The position numbers were made by a program, and so were the translations under genes. From NCBI GenBank assembly GCA_002279355.1, contig NCBV01000009.1, positions 1 to 64,000 on the forward strand: a DNA stretch of 64,000 bases. Reading direction: 5' to 3'. Source of the stretch: Acidiphilium sp. 37-60-79. Its GTDB lineage: Bacteria; Pseudomonadota; Alphaproteobacteria; Acetobacterales; Acetobacteraceae. This document shows, in pieces, positions 55,150 through 64,000 of this stretch. Within the stretch, counting starts at the first letter, position 1. Each line of letters begins with the position of its first letter. A model generated the notes under the pieces. That model had not been told where the DNA came from. It did not search any database and saw only the letters and a program-made list of their open reading frames with translations.

Positions 55150-57102
55150 TCATCCCCCCGCACGCGTTGCGACCTTGGCTTTGGGCGGTTTCTCGCCCGC
55201 CAATTGATAGGCATATTTGCTGGCACCCGGCGGAAACGGATGCCCAGGACCCAACGCCCAATAGCCATGAGGGGGTGACGGATCGAGCGGAATTGATAAC
55301 TTGGCTTGGGCATTGGCTAGAGCCGTGCCACTAAGTGGCATAATTCCGAGCATTGGCCCAATGCGTGCAATAATCCGCGCAACTGCGGGCGCGGCCACAT
55401 AACCACCTGTGGTAAAACCATGACAAAATGGCATCATCTTTGGCGTCGCATGCGGCTGCAGCACCAACACATAAACCACATAGCGCGGGTTATTCATCGG
55501 AAATGACGCCATGAATGAGGCATTATTCAGATGCTGGCGATAGCGCCCATTGCGCCCGACGACTTGCGCTGTGCCCGTTTTACCGCCAACCAGATAACCG
55601 GGCACGCGGGCATAGACACCCGTGCCATCGGGCGCAACCACCACGTTACGCATCATCTGACGCATCGTTAGGGATGTCGAGCGTTTCATCACCCGCACCC
55701 CAACCGGTGCGGGCACGCCAGGCTGCGCGGCAAGCAAGGTCGGAGGATAGTATGTCCCGCCGTTCACAACGGGTACAACTGCGGAAATGAGTTGGAGCGG
55801 GGACATCGCAATGCCGTTACCAAAACTCACGGTCATCGTCGTGAGCAATTTCCAATCGGCTTTACGATGATAAATGGCTGGTTGCGCTTCGGGTAACTGC
55901 ACCGGTGGTTTCTTGAAAAACCCCAATTTTCGCAGCCACGCCCGCTGAATTCTGGGGCCAAGAATCGTAGCAATTCGCGAGGCCCCAATATTGGATGAAA
56001 CGGCCAAAATATGCGGCACCGCCAGCCATGTGTGAACCGGCTCGAAATCGGTAACGGTAAAGCCGGCAACATGCAGCGGATGGGTGGTATCAAACCGATC
56101 CCATGGATGGATCTTGCCGGAATTCAGCGCCATTGATAGGGTCATCAGCTTAAATACGCTGCCCGGTTCGTAATCACCTGACACACACCGGTTGAATCGC
56201 GCGTCAGCCGGTGCGGTGCCAAGCTGATTGGCGTTGAAGTCAGGCACGCTCGCCATTGCCAAAATGCGACCGGATCTTGCGGATATCACGATGCCACAGG
56301 CGCCTTTGGCATTGTAATCGCGCATCGCCCGCAAAATTTCCTTGCGCACAATGCCCTCGGCACCGATGTCAATCGAAAGTTGCAACGGCGTCGCTTGGCT
56401 TTGGGCAAGGCGCTGGTCAAAATACGCTTCCACACCCGCAATTCCGCGCTGATCGGGCGTCACACCGCCGAGAATATGCGCCGCCAAGTCACCCTCAGGA
56501 TAGTGCCGATGCGGTGTGTTTTGGAAATTCACCCCGGGTATCCCAAGACGGTTGATCGCGAGTTCCTGAGCTGCGGTAATGGTCCGATCGATATAGACAA
56601 ATTGCTTGGTTTGGTCGCTGAGTTTATGAACAAGCCTTGCCTGATCGAGCGCCGGAATGAGCCGGGTGATGGCGCTCGCGACGCGCCGAGGATGGGCAAT
56701 CTGCTGGGGATCGGCATAAACCGCAGCGCCGGGCAGCGAAACTGCCAGGATAACGCCATTCCGATCGGTAATTTCCGCCCGCGTCGGCAATGGCGGTGTG
56801 ACCGACGCAGGCGGCGGCTGCAGCGCTGCAATTGCCGCCTTGTTGGGCTTGAGCGGCGCAATAACAGTTGCCAACACCAGCTTGCCGGCCAACAAGGCAA
56901 AGAGAAGCGAAAATGCTAAACCGCCCCATTTGGCCCGGCTGCGCAACACGACCATTGCCGCGCGGCCAGCAAGATCAGGCGCGGTAACCCGCACATGCTC
57001 CATACGCGGTGTGGCGTCTTGCTCCGGCGCTCCTTTGCGGCGTGCGGCATGGCGCCCGCCGAGCCGTGTCGGCAGACCGTTCGGCGCGGGGATATCACTC
57101 AT
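55150..57102 (-). CDS. ftsI: Peptidoglycan D,D-transpeptidase FtsI (PBP3)
   Basis: Septal class B penicillin-binding protein of 650 residues: cytoplasmic N-terminus, a transmembrane helix (about 58-80), a pedestal domain and a transpeptidase domain with active-site SVFK (in EPGSVFKLMTLSMAL), SSN (AVSSNIGASR) and KTG (GGKTGTAQVVG). The basic, unusually long cytoplasmic N-terminus (about 55 residues) is noted. Overlaps ftsL by 4 bp. Confidence 0.96.
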   Translation of the reverse strand: MSDIPAPNGLPTRLGGRHAARRKGAPEQDATPRMEHVRVTAPDLAGRAAMVVLRSRAKWGGLAFSLLFALLAGKLVLATVIAPLKPNKAAIAALQPPPASVTPPLPTRAEITDRNGVILAVSLPGAAVYADPQQIAHPRRVASAITRLIPALDQARLVHKLSDQTKQFVYIDRTITAAQELAINRLGIPGVNFQNTPHRHYPEGDLAAHILGGVTPDQRGIAGVEAYFDQRLAQSQATPLQLSIDIGAEGIVRKEILRAMRDYNAKGACGIVISARSGRILAMASVPDFNANQLGTAPADARFNRCVSGDYEPGSVFKLMTLSMALNSGKIHPWDRFDTTHPLHVAGFTVTDFEPVHTWLAVPHILAVSSNIGASRIATILGPRIQRAWLRKLGFFKKPPVQLPEAQPAIYHRKADWKLLTTMTVSFGNGIAMSPLQLISAVVPVVNGGTYYPPTLLAAQPGVPAPVGVRVMKRSTSLTMRQMMRNVVVAPDGTGVYARVPGYLVGGKTGTAQVVGRNGRYRQHLNNASFMASFPMNNPRYVVYVLVLQPHATPKMMPFCHGFTTGGYVAAPAVARIIARIGPMLGIMPLSGTALANAQAKLSIPLDPSPPHGYWALGPGHPFPPGASKYAYQLAGEKPPKAKVATRAGG

Positions 57103-57800
57103 GGCGCAGCGCCGCCCGATGCTGACGACAGCGGCTGTGGCGGCGGCAGATCTGCGCCATAACCCCCAAATACTGAGCCTGAACCTTGCGGATGAGCGGA
57201 TTCGGCGGTGATGCTCATCACCCGCGCGCCCATCGGGTGCACGGCTCGATTGACATCTGGCTGAGGTGTTTCAGCAGGGAGCCGCTGCACGGGAATCGGG
57301 CGCCGTCGGGCGGAGCGGATGATAGGTCGGTGCGCTGACGGCGGCACGATATGCGCGACTTGCCGCAATTTTGGCTTGGGGCGTGATCGCGGTGGCGGTG
57401 CAATCGCTGCCGCCAGATCGGCCTTTGCCGGTGCGGCAACTGGTGGCGCGGATTGCGCATTGTCGGCCAGCAACGCTGGTGGTGGTGCCGCACGACCGGG
57501 TGGCGCGCTCCCAGCCGGCGGCAAGGCAGCGGCAAGCTGTTGCCATGAGACGAGTTGGCTGGGCGCCATCGGCTTAAGTTGCGGCAGAAATTGGTGCGAC
57601 AGTTTAGCAAGGCGGTTCGGATCGTTCTCCTGCGCCCAGGTCGCGCGCAGCACCACCAGCTTTTGCTGAGCACGCTGAATTTTTTGGTTCACCGCAGCAA
57701 TTTTGTGCTCAAGCGCTTCGGTATTGTGCTTGACCGTGAACATCCAAGCCCCTGCCGCAATCGTGATCACGCCCAGCACAATGTTCACCGACCGAATCAT
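57099..57800 (-). CDS. ftsL: Cell division protein FtsL with extended Pro-rich C-terminus
   Basis: Small bitopic divisome protein, placed by position between rsmH and ftsI and by a transmembrane helix (about 5-22) followed by a coiled-coil stretch ([43 protein letters not shown], about 29-72). The core is typical of FtsL, but the protein has 233 residues against about 100-130 usual. The extra part is a low-complexity Pro/Ala/Arg-rich tail in the periplasm. It overlaps both neighbours by 4 bp. Confidence 0.85.
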   Translation of the reverse strand: MIRSVNIVLGVITIAAGAWMFTVKHNTEALEHKIAAVNQKIQRAQQKLVVLRATWAQENDPNRLAKLSHQFLPQLKPMAPSQLVSWQQLAAALPPAGSAPPGRAAPPPALLADNAQSAPPVAAPAKADLAAAIAPPPRSRPKPKLRQVAHIVPPSAHRPIIRSARRRPIPVQRLPAETPQPDVNRAVHPMGARVMSITAESAHPQGSGSVFGGYGADLPPPQPLSSASGGAAP

Positions 57801-58732
57801 GCAGCCACCCGCTCGATCGCGCGCAACCGGGCAGAGCGGGCGCGGGGATTGGCGCGCGTTTCGGCTTCGCTCGGGGTCATCACACCTTTGGTGAGCAAGC
57901 GAAACTGCGCTTTGCCGCGGCCATGATCGCTGACTGGCTCATGGCGTGATGGCTGTGCGGTGCGTCCCGCCGCATGCGCCATGAATTGCTTCGCGATCCG
58001 GTCTTCCAGCGAATGGAATGACACCACCACCAGTCGGCCACCCGACACTAACAATTTGACTGCCGCCGCGAGCCCTTTTTCGATTTCGGCGAGTTCCTGA
58101 TTAACCTCGATACGCAGCGCCTGGAAGCTGCGCGTCGCGGGGTCAATGCCTGACTTATCTGGGCGCACGACCGAGCGGATCACCCGCGCGAGATCGAACG
58201 TAGTTTCAAATTTCTGCACCACACGTCGAGCAGCAATCGCTGCGGCAATCCGGCGCGAGGCACGCTCCTCACCGAACTGATACAGAATATCAGCTAAGGT
58301 CTCGGCGCTGGCGTGATTGACGATGTCGGCGGCAGTCGGACCCTCGCTACCCATCCGCATATCGAGCGGACCATCAGTGCGGAATGAAAACCCCCGTGCC
58401 GGATCATCGATTTGATAGGATGACACGCCAAAATCGAACACGGCACCGTCGAGCGACGCAACACCAGCGGCGTCAAGGAGCGACAGCGCATCGCCGAACC
58501 GACCTTCGATCAAATGCAACCGATCAGGAAAACGCTGCGCCAGGGCTGCACCGCGTGCTATGGCCGCCGGATCGCGGTCGATCGCCCAGACCGTGCAGGG
58601 CGCGGCACTCAGAATCGATTCGGTATAGCCACCGCCGCCAAATGTACCATCAAGATATCGCCCACCGGCGCGCGGTGCGAGCAGCATCATGGCCTCGTCG
58701 CGCATCACTGGAATATGCGTGAAGCCGCTCAT
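57797..58732 (-). CDS. rsmH: 16S rRNA (cytosine(1402)-N(4))-methyltransferase RsmH (MraW)
   Basis: SAM-dependent methyltransferase acting on 16S rRNA C1402. 311 residues; [29 protein letters not shown] (SAM site), [29 protein letters not shown] and [17 protein letters not shown] are all family motifs. Overlaps mraZ and ftsL by 4 bp. Confidence 0.98.
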   Translation of the reverse strand: MSGFTHIPVMRDEAMMLLAPRAGGRYLDGTFGGGGYTESILSAAPCTVWAIDRDPAAIARGAALAQRFPDRLHLIEGRFGDALSLLDAAGVASLDGAVFDFGVSSYQIDDPARGFSFRTDGPLDMRMGSEGPTAADIVNHASAETLADILYQFGEERASRRIAAAIAARRVVQKFETTFDLARVIRSVVRPDKSGIDPATRSFQALRIEVNQELAEIEKGLAAAVKLLVSGGRLVVVSFHSLEDRIAKQFMAHAAGRTAQPSRHEPVSDHGRGKAQFRLLTKGVMTPSEAETRANPRARSARLRAIERVAA

Positions 58733-59202
58733 GCGATGGGTCCGGGCGGGAGGGTGAGGCCACGGGCGCGGGCCCGTTCGCGCGCCTCGGTGCGGCGGCG
58801 CTCAGCGGCGGCAGGCTCCCAGATTTGGAAAATCCGGCCCATACCCATGAACACCACGCTGTCGCTCAATCCAGCATGCGCGACTAAAGATTCGGGGAGC
58901 AAAATCCGGCCTTCTTTGTCGGCCTCCAGCGGAAACGCGTCAGCATAGAGCGAGGCGGCAAGATCATCATGGGCCTCGCTGAACAGGTCGATTTCCTGCA
59001 TTTGTCGCTCAAGGGCCGCGAAAACCGGGGCAGGCCACGCTTCAATACAAGCATGTTTATGCGAAGGGCGTAGGATCAAGTTACTGCGGCCAGCATCGTC
59101 GGCGGGAGCGGTTGCCCGCAAAGCAGCACGAAAGGGCGCAGGCACGGATACACGCCCCTTGGCGTCGAGTCGGTTCTGGTGGGTGCCGAGAAACTGGCTC
59201 AT
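58729..59202 (-). CDS. mraZ: Transcriptional regulator MraZ
   Basis: Ring-forming DNA-binding protein at the head of the dcw cluster; in other bacteria it represses its own operon. 157 residues with two SpoVT/AbrB-like halves: [25 protein letters not shown] and [24 protein letters not shown]. Its promoter region has a matching set of TGGG repeats (59290-59323). It overlaps rsmH by 4 bp, so the cluster from 59.2 to about 39.6 kb may be one transcript. Confidence 0.95.
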   Translation of the reverse strand: MSQFLGTHQNRLDAKGRVSVPAPFRAALRATAPADDAGRSNLILRPSHKHACIEAWPAPVFAALERQMQEIDLFSEAHDDLAASLYADAFPLEADKEGRILLPESLVAHAGLSDSVVFMGMGRIFQIWEPAAAERRRTEARERARARGLTLPPGPIA

Positions 59203-59289
59203 CCGGCTCTATTGTAACCTTTCGTCTCGCCTGTTTTGCCCCGCTCTTGGCGTATTGCGCGGCCCGGGTTCAGTCGAACTGGATTTTCA

Positions 59290-59323
59290 TGGGATAACAT
59301 GGGCAAATATGGGCGTCAAAGGG
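59290..59323. promoter_or_regulatory. MraZ box: TGGG repeats with 10-bp period over the mraZ promoter
   Basis: TGGG occurs at 59290-59293, 59300-59303 and 59310-59313, followed by AGGG at 59320-59323, all exactly 10 bp apart on the plus strand. This is the E. coli MraZ-binding pattern (TGGGN direct repeats separated by 5 bp). On the minus strand the same stretch contains TTGACG (59319-59314), 17 bp, TATCCC (59296-59291), a candidate promoter about 90 bp before mraZ. The interval 59203-59511 holds only this and a possible hairpin after sppA (59483-59514). Confidence 0.7.
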
Positions 59324-59511
59324 ATTGCGCGTTTGATCGCTGTTTTTCTTGGGAAAACCATTAAAATTTGCCAAAATCGGCCTGATGAGACGATGTTGGC
59401 GTTTTGTTCTCAGCGATGATCGCATCAAAACAAGGGCGCATGACCCGCCCGATCGCACGTATAAAGCAAATGTAATTCCCGCGCTGCGCCTACAGCTGGC
59501 GGTGGCGCGGA

Positions 59512-61293
59512 TCAGTGAAGCGTAATGGGTTGCATTTCCAGCCGGTGTAATTGCGACAGGGTGGTGATCAACCGTGCATCGCTGCGCAGCCCAGGTGGCA
59601 AGCTGGCCAAGCCGAGCGGATTGAGTTTGCCAATATCCTTATGCAGCAATTGCTTAAACAATTCGTGGAAATTGGGCTTGCCATTATTGATCGCGAGCGG
59701 CGCGTTCGGGGATAGATGCAAGGCAGTCCGCACGGCTGCAAAAGCAGTATGATATCCTCCAATTTTATCCACCAGCCCACGCTTCAAAGCCTGGGTACCC
59801 GTCCAAACCCGCCCTTGGCCGATGGCATTCACTTGCGCAGGGGTTAGGTGCCGTCCCGTCGCGACCCAGGTCACAAAATTTTGGTAATCGGCATTGAGCA
59901 TGGTCTGCAGGTTGGCCAGCTCAGCCTGATTCCAGCGTGTGGTTTGACTATCGAAATCGGCATTGGCGCCTCGCGAGGCACCGGTAATGGTAACGCCGAT
60001 TTTAGTCAGGAGCTTGCCGAAGCTGAGCTTGCCGCCGAGCACGCCAATCGAGCCGGTGAGGGTCGCCGGATCAGCCACCAGCACGGTGCCATGGCTGGAC
60101 ACCCAATACCCGCCGGACGCATCAAGCCCGCCCATCGAAATAATCAGTGGCTTATGCGCCCGCGCCGCCGCCGCAACTTGCGCACCAATCACCGCAGAGC
60201 CGGTCACCGTCCCGCCCGGCGTGTCGAGCCGGAGCAGAATCGCTTTAATATCTTTGTCGTGAATTGCATGATGTAGTTCGCCGGCGAGTTGACGCGGCGC
60301 GATGGCGCTGGCCGTATCATTGGCAGAGGGGGCCTGAATATCACCATGGGCAATGATCAGGGCAATCTGCGTCGCATGGGCCGGCAGCTTTGGCGCATCG
60401 GCCACATAGCGGGAAAAACTCACCGTGCGCCCGGCGAATACCGCAACTTCCGCATCGAGCGGCATCACCACATCGATCAGACCGTCCTTCTTGGCTTGAT
60501 CAGCGCTGAACGGCGCCTGATCGATCATCGCACGCACCGCCGCCGGACTTTGGTTCAGGCGCACCGCGATCGGCGCGATGGCCGCGCGATAGAGCGAGCC
60601 GGCGAGGCTATTGAGCATATGCAAATTGGCTTTGGACGGTGCGGAGCGGGTGTATAATTGCGGATAGGTTTTATACTTGCCCACATGCGCGAATTGCGCA
60701 TCAACGCCAACGGTCTGCAGTGCCGTCGCCGCGAACGGGGTTTGCAGCGAAAGGCCAGTAACGCCGAAATCCCCCGCTTCGGAGAGCTCAATACGGCTGG
60801 CTGCGGTAGCAATCATATACGCGCCAAGCCCGGTGGGACCATCAAACGACATCGCCCGTGCAATCACCGGCTTGCCCGATTCCGCCCGGAAGCGGGCAAT
60901 GGCATTATGCAGCTCTTCGGCGGTGGTGAGGCTGCAGCACCCGCTACCGAGGGTGATATCAAGTCCGGTGACCCGATCATCATGGGCCGCGCGGTCGATC
61001 GCTTGAATTGATTGCAACAGGCTGGGCTGGGGGGTTTGGCCAAAATTGAGCCAGAACGGCGTACTCGCCGCATCAACCGGGTTATTCTCCAGATTGATCG
61101 CTAGGTTGAATTTGCCGGTTAGCGGCTGTTTCACATTAATTTTGTGGGCATTGAAATTGAGCGCCGCGAGGATCAGCCCGACCACGATCAACGTGGTGAT
61201 CGCGCCAAACACGAAGACGATGCCAACCACACCATTAAAAATCCACGTCAGCAGACGATTAAAAAACGAACGGCGTTGCGGGCCAGCGCTCAT
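59512..61293 (-). CDS. sppA: Signal peptide peptidase SppA (67K type)
   Basis: Membrane serine protease that degrades cleaved signal peptides. 593 residues: N-terminal transmembrane segment (about 17-45), tandem SppA domains, the catalytic Lys in HVGKYKTYPQLYTR of the first half and the Ser in MGGLDASGGYWVSSHG of the second, as in the E. coli enzyme. GGAG about 10 bp upstream supports the start. It lies alone on the minus strand, upstream of the mraZ promoter. Confidence 0.95.
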   Translation of the reverse strand: MSAGPQRRSFFNRLLTWIFNGVVGIVFVFGAITTLIVVGLILAALNFNAHKINVKQPLTGKFNLAINLENNPVDAASTPFWLNFGQTPQPSLLQSIQAIDRAAHDDRVTGLDITLGSGCCSLTTAEELHNAIARFRAESGKPVIARAMSFDGPTGLGAYMIATAASRIELSEAGDFGVTGLSLQTPFAATALQTVGVDAQFAHVGKYKTYPQLYTRSAPSKANLHMLNSLAGSLYRAAIAPIAVRLNQSPAAVRAMIDQAPFSADQAKKDGLIDVVMPLDAEVAVFAGRTVSFSRYVADAPKLPAHATQIALIIAHGDIQAPSANDTASAIAPRQLAGELHHAIHDKDIKAILLRLDTPGGTVTGSAVIGAQVAAAARAHKPLIISMGGLDASGGYWVSSHGTVLVADPATLTGSIGVLGGKLSFGKLLTKIGVTITGASRGANADFDSQTTRWNQAELANLQTMLNADYQNFVTWVATGRHLTPAQVNAIGQGRVWTGTQALKRGLVDKIGGYHTAFAAVRTALHLSPNAPLAINNGKPNFHELFKQLLHKDIGKLNPLGLASLPPGLRSDARLITTLSQLHRLEMQPITLH

Positions 61294-61366
61294 GCTAAAT
61301 TCTCTCCGTTAGAGGATTGATCCCTATCACGTTACGGGATCATAGCAAGACACATGCCTGTGTGAA

Positions 61367-61981
61367 CTAAATTTTTTCGAAGCCGGGTTGGCCGATCTGC
61401 GCCGGGATTTGCGGTATGCGGCGAAATTGTCGAGCATCGAACCCGTGATGGTAAAATGTTTCGAGTTTGGCTTGGTATGTCGCGTCGTCCATGCGGTTGC
61501 TGCGTGCAAATACCCAGCCGAGCGAGCGATTCGGCAATCCGGTAAGCGCAATGGTGTAATCGGCATTCACATCGAAAATCACATAAGGCACACCAATTGC
61601 ACCGCCGAGCACGGTCACCCGCCAAATCGCGTTGCCGGAATGGGGCTCAACATAATCGATCGAGGCAAAGCGGAACAGTTTGGCCGAAAAACTGTCTTTA
61701 TATCCATGATACGCATCAATAATTCCGCCGGCGGGGCGCGGCGTGTAGGTTGCATAGGCGCCCACATAGTCCGCTTCGGCAAAATAAGGGATATGCGCGA
61801 TGATATACCATTTGCCGTAATATCGGTTGAGGTCGATCGCCGCATTCGGTCGGAGTGGTGGCTGCGGATATGAACTAGTCGCGAACGTACACGCGCTCAG
61901 CAAGGCTGGAGCGGCGAGTAAAGGCACCCCGTGGCTGAGCACGCGGCGTCGCGAAAATGGCGATTGGGTGGGTCTAGGCAT
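61367..61981 (-). CDS. Lipocalin family lipoprotein (Blc-like)
   Basis: 204-residue bacterial lipocalin of the outer membrane, likely binding lipids or other hydrophobic ligands. Signal peptide with a basic SRRRVL start and lipobox LLSAC, then the lipocalin motif DLNRYYGKWYIIAHIPY (G-x-W) and later VIFDVNADYTIALTGLPNRSLGWVFAR, typical of Blc. The Cys is at about residue 31. A GGAG about 5 bp upstream supports the ATG. sppA begins 73 bp further in the same direction. Confidence 0.9.
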   Translation of the reverse strand: MPRPTQSPFSRRRVLSHGVPLLAAPALLSACTFATSSYPQPPLRPNAAIDLNRYYGKWYIIAHIPYFAEADYVGAYATYTPRPAGGIIDAYHGYKDSFSAKLFRFASIDYVEPHSGNAIWRVTVLGGAIGVPYVIFDVNADYTIALTGLPNRSLGWVFARSNRMDDATYQAKLETFYHHGFDARQFRRIPQIPAQIGQPGFEKI

Positions 61982-62149
61982 AGTTGCTCCGATAAGTCAC
62001 GCCAACAGCCTATAGATCGGGATGGCAGGCAAAATGGCAATGGTTGATGGAGCGAATACCCGCCAAACGGCCAGATGGATGAGCGCCAGACAATAAGGTT
62101 TCTGACAAAATTCGTGCCGGACCCATAGTCGGGAATAGCAGCGACGACA

Positions 62150-62226
62150 TGGTCGGAGTGAGAGGATTCGAACCTCCGGCCCCTGCGTCCCGAACACAGT
62201 GCTCTACCAGGCTGAGCTACACTCCG
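62150..62226 (-). tRNA. tRNA-Pro (anticodon CGG), CCA encoded
   Basis: A 77-base cloverleaf on the minus strand. Acceptor stem CGGAGTG pairs with CACTCCG, the D arm has GCTC/GAGC, the anticodon arm CTGTG-TTCGGGA-CGCAG gives anticodon CGG, the T arm is GGAGG-TTCGAAT-CCTCT, then discriminator A and genomic CCA (62152-62150). It reads the proline codon CCG, frequent in this GC-rich genome. Confidence 0.97.
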
Positions 62227-62235
62227 CTGGTGGCG

Positions 62236-62264
62236 GCTATAGCCAAGGGGGGCGGGTTGCGCAA
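62236..62264 (-). promoter_or_regulatory. Candidate promoter of tRNA-Pro
   Basis: On the minus strand TTGCGC (62264-62259), a 17-bp spacer and TATAGC (62241-62236) lie just before the tRNA, placing a start near its 5' end. Matches are 3 and 4 of 6, so support is mainly positional. Confidence 0.35.
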
Positions 62265-62390
62265 GCGGGCGGCGGCTACGCGTCGCTTAGGCTTCATAGT
62301 AGCCCCGTCATAACCATTGAATGAGCCAGCACCGCCATGGATTGCGCCGGGCCGCAGCACGAGACTCTGTTGTTAGCCTTTCACCCAAAG

Positions 62391-62477
62391 ATCACAAAAT
62401 GCCAATTTTATCATCATTTGTAAGTAAAATAATTTAATAATGATTATATTTTCATCATTTTGTGATTTAATTATAAT
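62391..62477 (+). promoter_or_regulatory. AT-rich promoter with repeated operator-like sequences upstream of amino-acid ABC genes
   Basis: A -10 TATAAT (62472-62477) follows TTTTCA (62449-62454) by 17 bp. Between them lies CATTTTGTGAT (62456-62466), whose exact complement ATCACAAAATG stands at 62391-62401. TCATCATTT is directly repeated at 62411-62419 and 62452-62460. The interval 62227-62581 has no gene; apart from this AT island it holds a near-perfect GC-rich hairpin (62516-62536) in the presumed leader. Confidence 0.55.
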
Positions 62478-62581
62478 CGTGTATGACAAAAACGTTGTTG
62501 GGTTGTTATGTTTTAGGCGCCGCGTCGCGCCGCCTGGATGTGCCAACCGTCTTTGATCATTCGCCCTGTAGGAGATCAGCC

Positions 62582-63394
62582 ATGAAACCAATTCGATCCT
62601 CGATCCTTGCCTTGGCTATGCTGTCGAGCTCAGTCACGTTCGGCGTCGCCCAAGCCTCTATCGCCCTGCCGCCCTCGATCGCGAAATCAAAAACGCTGCG
62701 CATTTGCAGCGCCATCAATCTCCCGCCGATGGAGTTCATGAGCCCACAAACGCAGCCTGAAGGCGTGGATATCGACCTCGCCAACGGGATCGCCAAAAAG
62801 CTCGGCGTGAAACCCAAATTCATCAATATCCCGTTCGCCGGGCTGATCCCCGCCTTGCTCGCGGATCATTGCGACGTGATCATGTCGCAACTCTTCATCA
62901 AAAAATCGCGCCTGAAAGTGATCGATGAAATCCCTTACATGTATTCGCACGAATCGGTCCTGATCAAACCCGGCTCGCCGAAAGTACCCGATCTCGAAGC
63001 TCTGTCAGGCAAAAAAGTAGCAACCGTGACCGGCACCACCGCGACCGTGCTGCTCGATGCCGCCAATAAAAAACTCAAAGCCGCCAACAAAACACCCATT
63101 GATCTGGTCTTGTTCCCAGAAAACACCCAGGCACTGCAACAACTCCAACTCGGTCAGGTGGCAGCCTATGGCGTCGCTTACGAAACGGCGCGGTATTACA
63201 TCAAACATGTGCCCAGCCAGTTCGCGATGGGCGGCCCGCCTTACTTCAAAATCGCGACCGGCATCGGCCTGCGCAAGGATGAGACCGTGTTGAACCACGC
63301 CATCACCACAGCGCTCGGCGAGATGAAAAATAAGGGCGAATATCAAGCGATATTCAAAAAATGGGATCTTCAGCTCGATATGCTGAAACACTAA
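62582..63394 (+). CDS. Polar amino-acid ABC transporter substrate-binding protein
   Basis: Periplasmic solute-binding protein of the PAAT family, 270 residues. AGGAG about 7 bp upstream decides ATG 62582 over the upstream in-frame codon. Signal peptide (KPIRSS then LALAMLSSSVTFGVAQA) and domains with LRICSAINLPPMEF, PEGVDIDLANGIAKKLGVKPKFI and GKKVATVTGTTATVLLDAANKKLKAANK are typical. The permease follows after 13 bp. The amino acid bound cannot be read from sequence. Confidence 0.92.
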   Translation: MKPIRSSILALAMLSSSVTFGVAQASIALPPSIAKSKTLRICSAINLPPMEFMSPQTQPEGVDIDLANGIAKKLGVKPKFINIPFAGLIPALLADHCDVIMSQLFIKKSRLKVIDEIPYMYSHESVLIKPGSPKVPDLEALSGKKVATVTGTTATVLLDAANKKLKAANKTPIDLVLFPENTQALQQLQLGQVAAYGVAYETARYYIKHVPSQFAMGGPPYFKIATGIGLRKDETVLNHAITTALGEMKNKGEYQAIFKKWDLQLDMLKH

Positions 63395-63407
63395 CCAGCT
63401 AATATCG

Positions 63408-64000
63408 ATGCATTTCGACTGGCCCTATTTTTGGCACCAACTCTTGCAGCCGAACGGTGCGTTCCTGCAAGGGTTGTGGCTGACCATCTTGATCAGTGTC
63501 GGTGGCCAGGTGATCGGCCTGCTCATTGGCCTGCCCGCCGCCTTAGCCCGCCGGTCAAGCAATGTGCTGATCACTTGGCCGGCGCGGGCATACATTCTCT
63601 TGATGCGGGGCACGCCGCTCTTGGTGCAAATCGTGTTCATCTATACTGGCTTGGCAGCAGCGGGCATCTTGCGCTTTCATGATATGCATTTGGGCGGCAT
63701 CGTGATTGCAGGCAACGTCCAGGCGGGCATTTTGGCGTTGGGTTTGAACGAAGGCGCCTACATGGCGGAAATTTTCCGTGCAGGCATCGATGCGGTGGAT
63801 CCTGGCCAAACCGAAGCCGCCAAATCGCTGGGCATGACGCCGGTCAAAATTTTGCGCTACGTGGTGCTGCCCCAAGCATTCCGCATCGTTTTGCTGCCCA
63901 TCGGCAATCAATTCAACATCATGCTCAAAAATAGCACCTTGGTGAGCGTCATCGGCGTTTCGGAAATGCTGTTGGTTACCGAAACGATCAATTCTGCCAC
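63408..64000 (+). CDS. Polar amino-acid ABC transporter permease (partial, cut by window end)
   Basis: First 197 codons of an HisM/GlnP-type permease, open at the window edge. The sequence starts MHFDWPYFWHQLLQPNGAFLQG. It has at least three hydrophobic stretches, the MRGTPLLVQIVFIYTG motif, LNEGAYMAEIFRAGIDAVDPGQTEAAKSLGM and the ATPase-contacting EAA loop continuing VVLPQAFRIVLLPIGNQFNIMLKNSTLVS. It belongs with the binding protein before it, and an ATPase gene is expected beyond the window. Confidence 0.93.
   Translation, partial: MHFDWPYFWHQLLQPNGAFLQGLWLTILISVGGQVIGLLIGLPAALARRSSNVLITWPARAYILLMRGTPLLVQIVFIYTGLAAAGILRFHDMHLGGIVIAGNVQAGILALGLNEGAYMAEIFRAGIDAVDPGQTEAAKSLGMTPVKILRYVVLPQAFRIVLLPIGNQFNIMLKNSTLVSVIGVSEMLLVTETINSA

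Noticed and set aside
55149-55313. Longer N-terminus of MurE
   Set aside because: The extra 55 residues overlap the ftsI 3' end and do not resemble MurE; the ATG one base past the ftsI stop gives the family start.

Overview
The window looks like chromosomal DNA of an alphaproteobacterium, most likely a member of the Acetobacteraceae/Rhodospirillales. This rests on high GC, a CtrA-type regulator, the rph-rdgB/hrcA neighbourhood, a complete division and cell wall (dcw) cluster with closely packed overlaps, MBOAT/SGNH and ExbBD-TonB modules, and protein sequences typical of that group. The placement is inferred from reading the proteins, not from a search. No rRNA, insertion sequence, prophage or CRISPR array was seen. 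One tRNA (Pro, CGG) is present.

Layout. 1-5.4 kb: accA, a giant single-chain oxidoreductase (GltD/NfnB-like plus PyrK/NfnA-like modules) and a CtrA-family regulator whose receiver domain has lost every phosphorylation residue. 5.4-10.1 kb: a TonB-dependent receptor followed by exbB-exbD-tonB, with two PHO-box-like direct repeats in its upstream and internal intergenic regions. 10.2-15.3 kb (minus strand): dnaB, an EcsC-family gene, alr, mlaE and mlaF. 15.3-24.2 kb: an alpha/beta hydrolase, an SGNH hydrolase and MBOAT acyltransferase pair (probable O-acylation system), a TPR/ATP-grasp fusion, a ThDP enzyme and a ClC channel. 24.1-30.8 kb: a tripartite RND efflux operon with a divergent TetR repressor. 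30.8-39.6 kb: a small membrane protein, an ABC-2 transporter with a phosphatase, a SYLF lipoprotein, YcgN/M48/maf, hrcA divergent from rph-rdgB, and a GST.

39.6-59.3 kb (minus strand) is the dcw cluster: mraZ, rsmH, ftsL, ftsI, murE, murF, mraY, murD, ftsW, murG, murC, murB, ddl, ftsQ, ftsA, ftsZ. Most junctions are 1-13 bp overlaps, so it is probably transcribed from the mraZ promoter. That promoter region carries a clear MraZ box of TGGG repeats with a 10-bp period. Directly after ftsZ comes a KirBac-type potassium channel gene rather than lpxC. 59.5-64 kb: sppA, a lipocalin, tRNA-Pro, and the start of a polar amino-acid ABC transporter preceded by an AT-rich promoter region with repeated operator-like sequences.

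The most interesting items are the PHO-box-associated TonB system, the CtrA paralogue with a dead receiver (H51 instead of D51), the Nfn-like single-chain oxidoreductase, the TPR/ATP-grasp protein, and the KirBac channel attached to ftsZ. All functional statements come from reading motifs by eye.
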